Shown in pieces: positions 9,421 to 18,700 of a stretch of 30,676 bases of DNA. This stretch comes from a virus: positions 1 to 30,676 of IMG/VR virus record IMGVR_UViG_3300028383_000218; one strand, given 5' to 3'. Made by a program: the position numbers and the translations under genes. The notes beneath the pieces are model-generated. The model saw only the letters and a list, made by a program, of their open reading frames with translations. It did no database searches and had not been told where the DNA came from. The stretch's first letter is position 1. Each line of letters opens with the position of its first letter.

Positions 9421-9750
9421 ATGGCAAATACATTTAGAAATAAAGTTGTAAACAGCGTCGGAACAGATGTCACAGAGATTCTGTCTGTCGGAGCTGCAGA
9501 AAGAGCAACGATTGTAGGTTTAAGCATTACAAACTTAATTACCAGCTTTGTGTATGTAGATATTATAATTAAAGACGAAAGTTCTGTAGAAGGATTTTAT
9601 CTTAGAGAAAATCTGCTTCCTGCACAGACCAGTCTAAGAGCAGTAAACCAAGGCGAGAAACTGATACTTGCTCCGAATAATTCTCTAAGTATACGCAGTA
9701 CCAGGGAAGACTCGGTTGATGTCATAGTCAGTTATGTGGAGACAGTGTAA
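9421..9750 (+). CDS. Small beta-sandwich-like virion protein, family copy 2
   Basis: A 109 aa protein starting 3 bases after the 1241 aa gene ends. It has no separate promoter in the gap, so it is probably translated from the same message. The strand order matches the 111 aa (1823) and 106 aa (23093) proteins: ERATIVGLSITNL, a middle segment of YLRENLLPAQTSLRAV type, QGEKLILAPNNSLSI and a final VDVIVSYVETV. The closing VSYVETV is close to VSYLEV of copy 1. The stop and the next ATG overlap by one base. The role is probably an accessory subunit of the preceding fibre, inferred from repeated placement only. Confidence 0.7.
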   Translation: MANTFRNKVVNSVGTDVTEILSVGAAERATIVGLSITNLITSFVYVDIIIKDESSVEGFYLRENLLPAQTSLRAVNQGEKLILAPNNSLSIRSTREDSVDVIVSYVETV

Positions 9751-10193
9751 TGACATATTATGTAGGTAAGAGCGCTACAGATGTTCTAAACGGAATTTCA
9801 AGTCAATATCTATATGGACTACGAAGAAACGACGATGGTGAACTGTTTCTAATAAGAGTAGATCAGTTACAAGGCGGAGACGATAATTCAATAGTTATAA
9901 ACAATCAAGGAACACGTGATGCCAGCTTTCCTGATTTTGAAGAAGGCATAAGCTATTTCGAAGGCATAGACGAATCGCATGACATAGTTTATCCCAACCT
10001 TAGATATCCGCAACTTAAATGGGACAATCGAGCAATTAGCTATTACGTTGAACCAGAAACAGGACAATTTGTGCAGAGAGTAAACGAAGACTTTGAATAT
10101 CCGGAAAATATTTCTACGCCTGGTTATAACGAAGGCAAGGATAATCAAGTGCTAGACAATACAGAATACACAGACGCAGAGAGAAACTTATGA
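9750..10193 (+). CDS. Virion protein of unknown function (147 aa)
   Basis: A 147 aa acidic protein starting MTYYVGKSATDVLNGISS, with YLYGLRRNDDGELFLIRVDQ near residues 20-40 and a Tyr/Asp-rich middle (FEEGISYFEGIDESHDIVYP). It overlaps the previous stop by one base and the next start by four (ATGA), so all three genes are translationally coupled. This type of protein sits next to giant fibre genes in marine T4-like phages as far as I recall, but I cannot assign a role. An N-terminal anchor or linker for the 1829 aa protein is one possibility. Confidence 0.65.
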   Translation: MTYYVGKSATDVLNGISSQYLYGLRRNDDGELFLIRVDQLQGGDDNSIVINNQGTRDASFPDFEEGISYFEGIDESHDIVYPNLRYPQLKWDNRAISYYVEPETGQFVQRVNEDFEYPENISTPGYNEGKDNQVLDNTEYTDAERNL

Positions 10194-13100
10194 CAGAATT
10201 TGCAATAGAACGGTTTACCTATACCTGGAAAGGCGAGTGGGAACCAGAAGGTAACTATAAGAGAGATGATGTAGTTTTTCTAAACGGTAAGAGCTATGTT
10301 TGTATAGAAACTCATACTGCTTCGACTATTTTTTCGGACGATTTAAACGCCGTAATTCCTGATAGTGATCCCCCACAACTCAAACCTAAATGGGTGTTAA
10401 TGACGTCTGGATTACTATTTAGAGGAGACTGGGAGACAGAAACAGAATATAATATATACGAATTGGTATATTATAAAGGTACAGTATACAAATGTATCAA
10501 CAACCATGTTTCAACTGAATTTTACAACGACGAATCTAATTGGTCTTTTTTTGCTCGTCATATAGAGTATATAGGAGATTGGGAACCCGAAACACCTTAC
10601 AGTTACGGTGCTGTTGTAAAATACAACGGTATTATCTATGAGTGTGTTGCACCTCACTTGTCTAGCAATAGTTTAAAAGATGATATTAATAATTGGAAAG
10701 TATTTTATAACGGAATCGAATATAGAGGCGCATGGGAACCTAGTTCTACATACAGAAAAAATGATTTAGTCAAATTCGGAGGATCAATTTACAGATGTAC
10801 CGAAGAACACACATCGGTATCAACAGGATCAGCTGTTGGGTTTGATAAAAACAAATTTGAAATCGAAATTCCTGGTTTTCAGTACGAGTCAGTCTGGAAC
10901 TCTTCTACAGAGTATCAAGTAGGGGATGTTGTTAAGTACGGTGGTGTACTGTATTATGCTAATACTAGTAATATAAATATAGATCCTACACAGCCCGAAG
11001 GTAATGATACCTGGAGCTTTTTTAGCGACTCGTATAATTTTAGGGGTAAATGGTCAGTATCCGAGTCTTATAAAACAGGAGACATTGTTCAAAGAGGAGG
11101 ACAGGTTTTCCTAGCTAAACAAGACATTAATATCGATGAAATAGATTCAAGTAATCAAGATTATCTTGATCCTGATTGGTGGGAATTACTAATTCCTGGT
11201 TCTGTTTTCCAAAAAAGTTGGCAAGAAGACGTCACGTATTCAGTAGGGGATGTTGTTTATTACAGAGGCTCAGCCTACCGTTGTAACTTTGAGCATGTAT
11301 CAGCAACAGATAATTTTCCTGGAGATAATGGAAATATTTACGACTATTGGGACCTCTTTATACAAGGCAGCCCGGCAGGACTACAAGCAAAAGGTGACCT
11401 GCTAACATTTGGTTTAACGAGAGATGAAATTGGCGACGATTCTAGTCTTGGCTTAACCAATGTCTCTATTGGCAATGAGAATGATGTTTTGTCAGTATCT
11501 TCGTCTTTAGAAGCTTTTTGGCGTACTGTAGAATTTGATTCCGATACAATCTTTGTATCAACTCAGGGATTTGATGAAAGAAACGACGGTATTAATAGAG
11601 GATTAACTGCTACAGCACCCTTTAGAACAATTCGTTTTGCCTGCGAATACATAGAGGATAACTTCGAAGCGGGTACTTTAGTAACTGTTAGAGTTGCAAC
11701 GGGCACATATGAAGAAATTGGTCCGATAATTGTTCCTGCAGGGTGTGCTATCGTAGGCGACGAATTACGATCAACAACTGTTAGCGTAAATCCTCCGAAT
11801 CCCAATCTCGAAGGAGATTTCGAAAGGATTGTTTCAGCTTTGGGATATCTACAATCCATAATACTCAATATTGTTTCTAATCAAGAGATAGAGCCTACAC
11901 CTGGTAATAACTCTGAACAGCTTTTGAATACTACAACTACTGATATTAATGGAGTTAATAATATCCTTAATCAGCTTGAAGTATTTTTAGATCAGGCAAG
12001 ATTTAGACTAGGTTTAAGAAACAATCCTGTTGAAATATCAGGATCTAACGATCTTTCTACCGACCAAGCAAAAATAGATGCAGGAACCGCGCTATTTGAA
12101 AATAGAATATTTATAGCAAATGAATTAGCTGCGTATATTGAACAGACTTTTGATTTCTTTGACAGAGACAGATACGTAAACGACTTCGAAGCTGTTGCAA
12201 GAGGCATTAGAAGAGATTTTATATTTTCTGGTAATTACGGAACAATTCTTTCTGCAAATCGTTACGCAAATCAAATTACTGGTTCACAAACTGATGACCT
12301 TTTTAGAATGCGGGATACAACAGGCCTTAGAAGTTGTACTCTAAGAGGGCTAAAAGGTGACCTCATTGAACCTGTAAATGACAGGATTTATCCTGATATT
12401 ACCGGAGGGGCCTATGTTGCTCTTGATCCAGGCTGGGGCCCAGCAGACGAACGTACCTGGATTAACAACCGCTCTCCTTACATACAAGGCGTAACTACTA
12501 TCGGTGATAAATGTTACGGTAAACATATAAACGGTAGTTTGCATAACGGCGGAAACCGTTCTATGGTGTCAAACGATTTCACACAAGTTCTATCCGACGG
12601 TGTGGGAATTTTGGCGGAAAACAATGCAAGAACAGAACTAGTTTCAGTTTTTACTTATTATTGTGCTGTAGGTTATCTTGCAGACACCGGCGGAAAAATA
12701 CGAGCTACTAACGGTAACAATTCGTACGGAAGATTCGGAACAGTTGCAAACGGAATTGATCCAAATGAAACTCCGCTACAAGCAACTGTAAATACAAGGA
12801 ACAACGAAGCGCAAGTTATTGACGGTTTTGCAGGCAGTGTAAACAACGAAATTCTTGCATTCGAATATGGAATAACAGGAAATAATTACTCACAAGCAGC
12901 AGCAGACATTGAAGGCGCTGGAGATTTTGCAGAAGTCGAATTTTCTGATTTTAGAGACGGAGCAATGTTTGATGTTGAGATTTTGCCATTCCAGGATTCG
13001 GGATCTATAGGAGGATCTGGATATACTACTCGACAAGGATTTGCACAGGAAACTGTAAATGCAGAAGAAAGAATTATCATTTCTAGAGCAGATGTTAATC

Positions 13101-15679
13101 AAATTCCCGAAGACTACATAGGTTTAAGAATTATTATTATTGCAGGTCCGGCTGCAGGACAGTACGGAATAATTGATGCTTATAATCCACCTACTAAGGA
13201 AGCTGCAATTATAAAAGAATCAACAGGGGACCCTGGATGGGATCATATCGTATCTGGAACACCTATCTTAAACACTATAGAATCCACAAACCGTTACAGA
13301 ATTGAGCCTTTAATTTCTGTAGAAGAACCTGAATTTTTACAAAGCTTTTCTAATTTACCATTAGACAGAACCTACATAGATACTGCATTTGATTATATCA
13401 CCCAATTCTTTGAGAATATAGATATAGGTGACGGTACTCTAGAAGACGATGCTGTTCCAAAAAATCCAGCAGTTTTTGACATAGTTCAAAGAGGCGAAGA
13501 GTATGAAGTTACTTTAGTTGACGGAGGATCTGGATATAATGTAGGAGATTCATTTACCATAAGCGGAGATCGAGTAGGGGGCATTTCTCCTGAAAACGAT
13601 CTTTATATTGACGTTACAGAAGTTAGTGCTGATAGCACTAACAGTGTGATTAATTTTTCCAGTGAAGGAAAAGCTCGCGGCAAACGCTTTGTTTCTATAG
13701 CCAATCCTAATTTTGCAATTTATAGCGATAACGGAGAAGACTTTTTAGAAAATAATTTGCCTTTTGCAGGAAATTATGTTTCAATAGCTTCAGGGAACAA
13801 CAGATTTGTAGCCGTGGCGTCATCTGAAAGCAGGGCTGCTTTTAGCTATAACGGAATAGACTGGAGCGAAGTCAATCTTCCTTTAGATTTAAATTGGAGC
13901 AGCGTATCATACGGAACCGGGGTATTTGTTATTGTTGCAGATGATTCAGATACGGTTCTTTATAGTTCTAACGGCGAACAATGGCAGTCAACAGAAATTC
14001 CACCAGATACGGTAGGAGATTCTACAGTATCTTCTTATAGTTTTGTAGAATTCGGCAAAGGGAAATTTGTAGCTCTGTCTAGCAACGACAGAGCAACAGC
14101 AACATCAACTGATGGCATAAATTGGTCACGCAACGATCTTGCATTGCCGAATGTAAATTCTACATCTATATACGATTTTGCAGGATTTACATATGGCGAC
14201 AATAAATTTGTAGCGTTATCTAAAGAAGGATTCTGCATTTATAGTTTTGACGGAGTTACATGGTACGAAGGAACCATTGCACCAAATACAAGTCTAGTAG
14301 AATATGTAGATATCAAATACTATCAAGGTATATTCCTAGCAGCAGGCAAGCCTAGTACCGGTACACCTACAAGCGAACTTTTTGCAACAACTTATGATTG
14401 TTTGACTTGGGAATCTAGAACGGGCAACTTTTCTCAGGAATGGACAACTATAGGGTTTAGTAATTTAAACAATAGGCCAGAATTTTACTTATTTGCCGAT
14501 AGTACTCGTACTAACGGGTTAGCTAAAATTAATGCTGGTAAGCCTGCAAAACTAAGACCCGAGTTAAACCAAGGTGCTATAAGCGATATCAAAATTTGGG
14601 ATCCAGGTAGCGGATATGATCCAGATAATTTACCGGTAATCACGGTTTTTGATGACACTGCGCCTGTAGAAGCTTTTCTTGTGCCGAGAATAGGTAATGG
14701 TTCGCTATCCCAACCAGATTTTGTAAATAGAGGCAGTGGATATGTAACGACTAGTTCTACAGTAACTATATCAGGAAACGGATACGGTAATGTTGTACCG
14801 GTTGGTGATGTTCTTACTCTTTCAGGATTGCCAAAGGTTCCTGACGTAGGAGTGCAAATAATCATTGACGGCGTATTTGATAGCATAAATGAGGACCAGC
14901 TAGAATTATTTACTGCTGCAAGAGTGCGGGATCTAGGAGACGACGGGACTAGACAAGGCACTAAACTAATTGAATTTGACGTTAATCCTTCGCTAGACGC
15001 TATAGATCAAATTCAGCACGGAACTTCTGTTACCCTTAGAGAGAATTACAGCCAAGCTCGTGTAACAAATCACGATTATCTTGATATAGGCACAGGCAGT
15101 TTTGAACAAACTAATTATCCGGATATATATGCAGGAGGTAATTTTTTCAGAGCCTCGCCTGAAAACGAAGTATTCGAAAGAAACGGTGGTAGAGTATTTT
15201 ATGTTTCCACAGACCAAGATGGTAACTTTAGAGGCGGCGAATTATTTGCAGTTAACCAAGCAACGGGTGTGATTACTATTTCAGCTGAATTCTTTGACTT
15301 GCAAGGGCTTTCTGAATTAGCGCTAGGAGGAATAAGATTAGGTGGATCAGGCACAGTGGTTAGAGAATTTTCTACCGACCCTAACTTTACTGCTGACTCT
15401 GACAATATTATTCCAACACAAAAAGCTATTGCAGAATTTTTGCAAATACGTCTTAGTGTAGGCGGCGAAAATCTTGAAACAAACCTACTAACTGCTGGTA
15501 GAATACAGCTAGGCGGACCTGAAAACAATGCATTTAATTTGACAGGCAGGCCCATAGAAGTAAGAAGTCCTGTAATAATTAATGGGCTAGATCGTTCAGG
15601 ATCTCCTACCAGTATTTCAGGAACAATTATCTCGCAACAGTTGTTTTTACGAGAAACAACTGAGAATATGCAGCAGTGA
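10190..15679 (+). CDS. Giant fibre protein: CBM-like repeats, beta-helix, propeller (1829 aa)
   Basis: Parts in order: seven repeats of about 45-60 residues (residues 9-392) of the form W-x5-Y-x-x-D/G-x-V-x-x-x-G-x-x-Y-x-C-x3-H ... W, resembling CBM5/12 chitin-binding modules; a beta-helix opening DTIFVSTQGFDERNDG (about 452) with GTYEEIGPIIVPAG; a helical stretch (about 590-720); the core GAYVALDPGWGP to NGNNSYGRFG (about 741-855); six Asp-box-like repeats such as YNGIDW, STDGINW and FDGVTW (about 1163-1424), probably a beta-propeller; and a C-terminal segment GGRVFYVSTDQDGNFRGG (about 1665). The 2456 aa neighbour has the same order. The ATG overlaps the stop of the previous gene by four bases. 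Likely a long host-recognition fibre; carbohydrate binding is inferred from the repeat pattern, and no catalytic site is visible. Confidence 0.8.
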   Translation: MTEFAIERFTYTWKGEWEPEGNYKRDDVVFLNGKSYVCIETHTASTIFSDDLNAVIPDSDPPQLKPKWVLMTSGLLFRGDWETETEYNIYELVYYKGTVYKCINNHVSTEFYNDESNWSFFARHIEYIGDWEPETPYSYGAVVKYNGIIYECVAPHLSSNSLKDDINNWKVFYNGIEYRGAWEPSSTYRKNDLVKFGGSIYRCTEEHTSVSTGSAVGFDKNKFEIEIPGFQYESVWNSSTEYQVGDVVKYGGVLYYANTSNINIDPTQPEGNDTWSFFSDSYNFRGKWSVSESYKTGDIVQRGGQVFLAKQDINIDEIDSSNQDYLDPDWWELLIPGSVFQKSWQEDVTYSVGDVVYYRGSAYRCNFEHVSATDNFPGDNGNIYDYWDLFIQGSPAGLQAKGDLLTFGLTRDEIGDDSSLGLTNVSIGNENDVLSVSSSLEAFWRTVEFDSDTIFVSTQGFDERNDGINRGLTATAPFRTIRFACEYIEDNFEAGTLVTVRVATGTYEEIGPIIVPAGCAIVGDELRSTTVSVNPPNPNLEGDFERIVSALGYLQSIILNIVSNQEIEPTPGNNSEQLLNTTTTDINGVNNILNQLEVFLDQARFRLGLRNNPVEISGSNDLSTDQAKIDAGTALFENRIFIANELAAYIEQTFDFFDRDRYVNDFEAVARGIRRDFIFSGNYGTILSANRYANQITGSQTDDLFRMRDTTGLRSCTLRGLKGDLIEPVNDRIYPDITGGAYVALDPGWGPADERTWINNRSPYIQGVTTIGDKCYGKHINGSLHNGGNRSMVSNDFTQVLSDGVGILAENNARTELVSVFTYYCAVGYLADTGGKIRATNGNNSYGRFGTVANGIDPNETPLQATVNTRNNEAQVIDGFAGSVNNEILAFEYGITGNNYSQAAADIEGAGDFAEVEFSDFRDGAMFDVEILPFQDSGSIGGSGYTTRQGFAQETVNAEERIIISRADVNQIPEDYIGLRIIIIAGPAAGQYGIIDAYNPPTKEAAIIKESTGDPGWDHIVSGTPILNTIESTNRYRIEPLISVEEPEFLQSFSNLPLDRTYIDTAFDYITQFFENIDIGDGTLEDDAVPKNPAVFDIVQRGEEYEVTLVDGGSGYNVGDSFTISGDRVGGISPENDLYIDVTEVSADSTNSVINFSSEGKARGKRFVSIANPNFAIYSDNGEDFLENNLPFAGNYVSIASGNNRFVAVASSESRAAFSYNGIDWSEVNLPLDLNWSSVSYGTGVFVIVADDSDTVLYSSNGEQWQSTEIPPDTVGDSTVSSYSFVEFGKGKFVALSSNDRATATSTDGINWSRNDLALPNVNSTSIYDFAGFTYGDNKFVALSKEGFCIYSFDGVTWYEGTIAPNTSLVEYVDIKYYQGIFLAAGKPSTGTPTSELFATTYDCLTWESRTGNFSQEWTTIGFSNLNNRPEFYLFADSTRTNGLAKINAGKPAKLRPELNQGAISDIKIWDPGSGYDPDNLPVITVFDDTAPVEAFLVPRIGNGSLSQPDFVNRGSGYVTTSSTVTISGNGYGNVVPVGDVLTLSGLPKVPDVGVQIIIDGVFDSINEDQLELFTAARVRDLGDDGTRQGTKLIEFDVNPSLDAIDQIQHGTSVTLRENYSQARVTNHDYLDIGTGSFEQTNYPDIYAGGNFFRASPENEVFERNGGRVFYVSTDQDGNFRGGELFAVNQATGVITISAEFFDLQGLSELALGGIRLGGSGTVVREFSTDPNFTADSDNIIPTQKAIAEFLQIRLSVGGENLETNLLTAGRIQLGGPENNAFNLTGRPIEVRSPVIINGLDRSGSPTSISGTIISQQLFLRETTENMQQ
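10214..11365 (+). repeat. Seven CBM5/12-like repeats in the 1829 aa protein
   Basis: Seven diverged coding repeats, each opening with an aromatic strand and W (WKGEWEPEGNY, FRGDWETETEY, YIGDWEPETPY, YRGAWEPSSTY, YESVWNSSTEY, FRGKWSVSESY, FQKSWQEDVTY). Repeats 1-4 and 7 carry C-x3-H (CIETH, CINNH, CVAPH, CTEEH, CNFEH); repeats 5 and 6 have A in place of C. DNA identity between units is low, so the array is old. Confidence 0.85.
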
Positions 15680-15685
15680 TAAATA
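15678..15685 (+). promoter_or_regulatory. Late promoter-like box GATAAATA
   Basis: TGATAAATA overlaps the TGA stop of the 1829 aa gene and lies 23 bases before the ATG of the 2456 aa gene. It is the same nine bases as at 5564-5572 and 27101-27109. Confidence 0.55.
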
Positions 15686-15708
15686 TATTATAGAGCGGAG
15701 TTTATTAG

Positions 15709-18700
15709 ATGGCTGAATTTAAATTAGGAAGAATAAGATTTGTCTGGAAGGGTGAATGGAATTCCGGTAACGAATACTACAAAGATGATGTGGTAAGTTT
15801 CAATGGTAAAAGTTTTATCTGTGTTATAGGCCACACCAGTGCAGAAGATTTTTCCGACGATTTCAATATTACTCCTTCTAAATGGAATCTTGTAGCCGAA
15901 GGACAGTCGTGGAGAGGAGGCTGGCAGCCTAACACTGAATACTTTGTAGATAACATAGTCAAATGGGGGGCACGTCTATACATCTGTGATACACCTCATA
16001 CTTCAAGCACAGTTACAGGCTCTCAAACATTTACGGTTACTGTAGAAACCAACACAGAAAGTCCAGGCAATAATGTTTTTGCAATCGATGGTGTACAATA
16101 TCCTGATTTACAATTTATTCGAGGATACACCTATACTTTCAACCAAGATGATTCCAGTAACACTGCTCACCCGTTATTGTTTAGTACTCAGAAAAACGGA
16201 ACTCATAGCGGCGGAACAGCATTTGAAACCGGAGTGTCATATTTTCTAGACGGAGTAGAAGTTGCAGACGGCGACGCCTATAATGCAGGATTTAACACAG
16301 CTACACAGAGACGCGTGGAAATTGCAGTATCTGCCGATACACCCGATCCACTTTATTACTACTGTTACAACCACAGTAACATGGCTGTGAATGCAGAAAT
16401 TGATGTTACTAGCTATGGGCTTACATCAGATATATCAAAATGGAAAATTTTTGCTGAAGGCCTAGAATGGAAAGGCGAGTGGCAAACTGAATTCGATTAT
16501 AAAATTAATGACTTTGTAAAATACGGCGGTAGTTCTTATGTTTGTATCTCTGATCATGTTTCTTCCTCAACTTCTGCCCTTGGATTAGAGTCCGACATAG
16601 ATAAATGGGAAACATTTAACAATGGATTTGATTTTCAAAATAGCTGGCAATCCAATTATAGGTATAAACTAAACGATGTTGTTAGAAGAGGCGGAAAACT
16701 TTGGATATGCGTTGTTCATCACACTTCTTCTAGCGAATTTGCTTCAGATTCCAGTAACTGGCAGCCATTCGTAGAAGGGTTTGAATTCGAATCAGAGTGG
16801 GATGCTTATAAAAACTATCAGATAGGCGATATTGTTGTTTATGGCGGAAACCAATATATTGCACGCGCTGACAACATAGGAGAGTTTCCTACTACCTCAA
16901 ATTCTTGGGAGGTATTCAGTGAAGGCTTGAAATTTGTTGGAGACTGGAATGAAGATTCGTCACAGGTAGAATATAGAGTAGGTAATGTAGTTCGCCTAGG
17001 AGGATTTACCTATCGCTGCATCAAAGATCATACCAATCAACAACCGCCAAATGAAGAATTTTGGATTAGATTAAATTCAGGATTCGAATGGAGATCGGAG
17101 TGGGCAGCCGGTGCGGAATACTATCAAGGCGACGTTGTTCGTTTCGGCGATAATTCTTACGTAGCAAATACCTATCATATTGCAGACGACGGAGTTAATT
17201 CTCCAGATCTTCAAGATAGTTCTGCCTTCTGGAGTGTTATTTCCATTGGATCTGAGCAAAGTGTGTTAACTACAGAAGGCGATTTGCTTTACTTTGCAGG
17301 TTCAGTTCCTGCTAGATTGCCTATAGGCGATAACGGCCAAATACTCACAGTTTCACCGGAAGGTATACCAGAATGGGAATTCTTAGGAGCATCGGAAGAT
17401 GTTTACTATGTAGCAGAACACGGTGAAAACGAGCCTGCTCCTATATATGGAAAAAGCATTGATAGACCTTGGAAATCAATAAGATATGCCTGCGAACAAA
17501 TCGAGTACGGAACAAAGAACCCTCAAGCCAGGATGCTGTTAGAAAACAACAGGGTCTTTATACAAAAAGAAACAATTGAATGGGCAGAATATCAATCGGA
17601 AAATAATCTTTCTCCATTCACAGATACATTTACATTTGATTCTGCAAAGTGGGAACGAGAAATAGGATTCATACTTGATTCTATAGTATGGGATATTAGC
17701 CACGGAGGCAATGTACGATCAAGAGATATAGCTTTAAAATATATTAATGACTCTAACGAAATATTTACACCAGATGAACAAGAAGAGTTTGTTGCTGCTG
17801 TCAATTATTCCCTAACATTAATAAGCGATATTTTAGATCAAACAGACCCTGAAGAAAATTATCAAATTCTGCGAGGAGATAATTCTACAAGAATAGCAGA
17901 ACAATACACAAACATGTCTCTTACTGCAGAAGACAGTGCATTTAATGATGTTTCTGATAGAGTTGCTATAATCACCACAGCAATTTCCGAACAAGATGAA
18001 AACAGTCTGCCCAAAAGAAATGAATTACATACTCTAGTAAAAGTTTCTACAGGAAAATATTTTGAAACTTGTCCTATTATTGTACCGGCGCTTTGCTGTG
18101 TTCTAGGTGACGAATTAAGATCAACTAGAATAGAAGCTAGGAACACTACTAATTCAAATCTAGTTGCTAGAGAAGATTTTATATACAAAGCTAGTATCTT
18201 TAACAGATTAGAAAACGTAATTTCCGATATAGTAGACGGACAAACTGTATCAGCATCGAGCGGTAACACACAGACACAGTATCAAGAGTGGCCTTTTGCA
18301 GAAACTGCTAATGTTTCGCCTGCAATAGAAAGACTTGTAAGAAGTGTAAGAAGACATGCAGACTTTAAATTAGGTTCTAAAGAAGAAATAACTTTGAAAC
18401 CTCATTATGATATGTCATCTCCCTTATTAGGAAGAGGACGTGACTTACTTCAACTTAACAAGGAATTTTTAAAAGCAGAAGTTGTTGCGTACATCGGTAA
18501 CGATTACAGTTTTCGTTATTCTCGCACTAAGGCAAAAGAGGATACAAGCTATATAATAGATGCTGTTTCATATGATTTAACATATGAGGGGAATTGGCAA
18601 AGTGTCATTGCGGGCGAGGCTTACTATGATGGAACAAATCTTGGCATAGGAAATGAAGACAAACAAGCCCTTATTGATACATACAATTTTCTAAACAACC

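Noticed and set aside
10972-10979. TATAAATA inside the 1829 aa gene
   Set aside because: It falls in codons for Ile/Asn-rich sequence with no gene start downstream nearby.
14485-14961. 158-codon open frame on the minus strand
   Set aside because: It lies fully inside the 1829 aa gene, has no ribosome binding site that I can see, and its low-complexity Ser/Pro/Leu composition is what the reverse strand of such a fibre gene yields.
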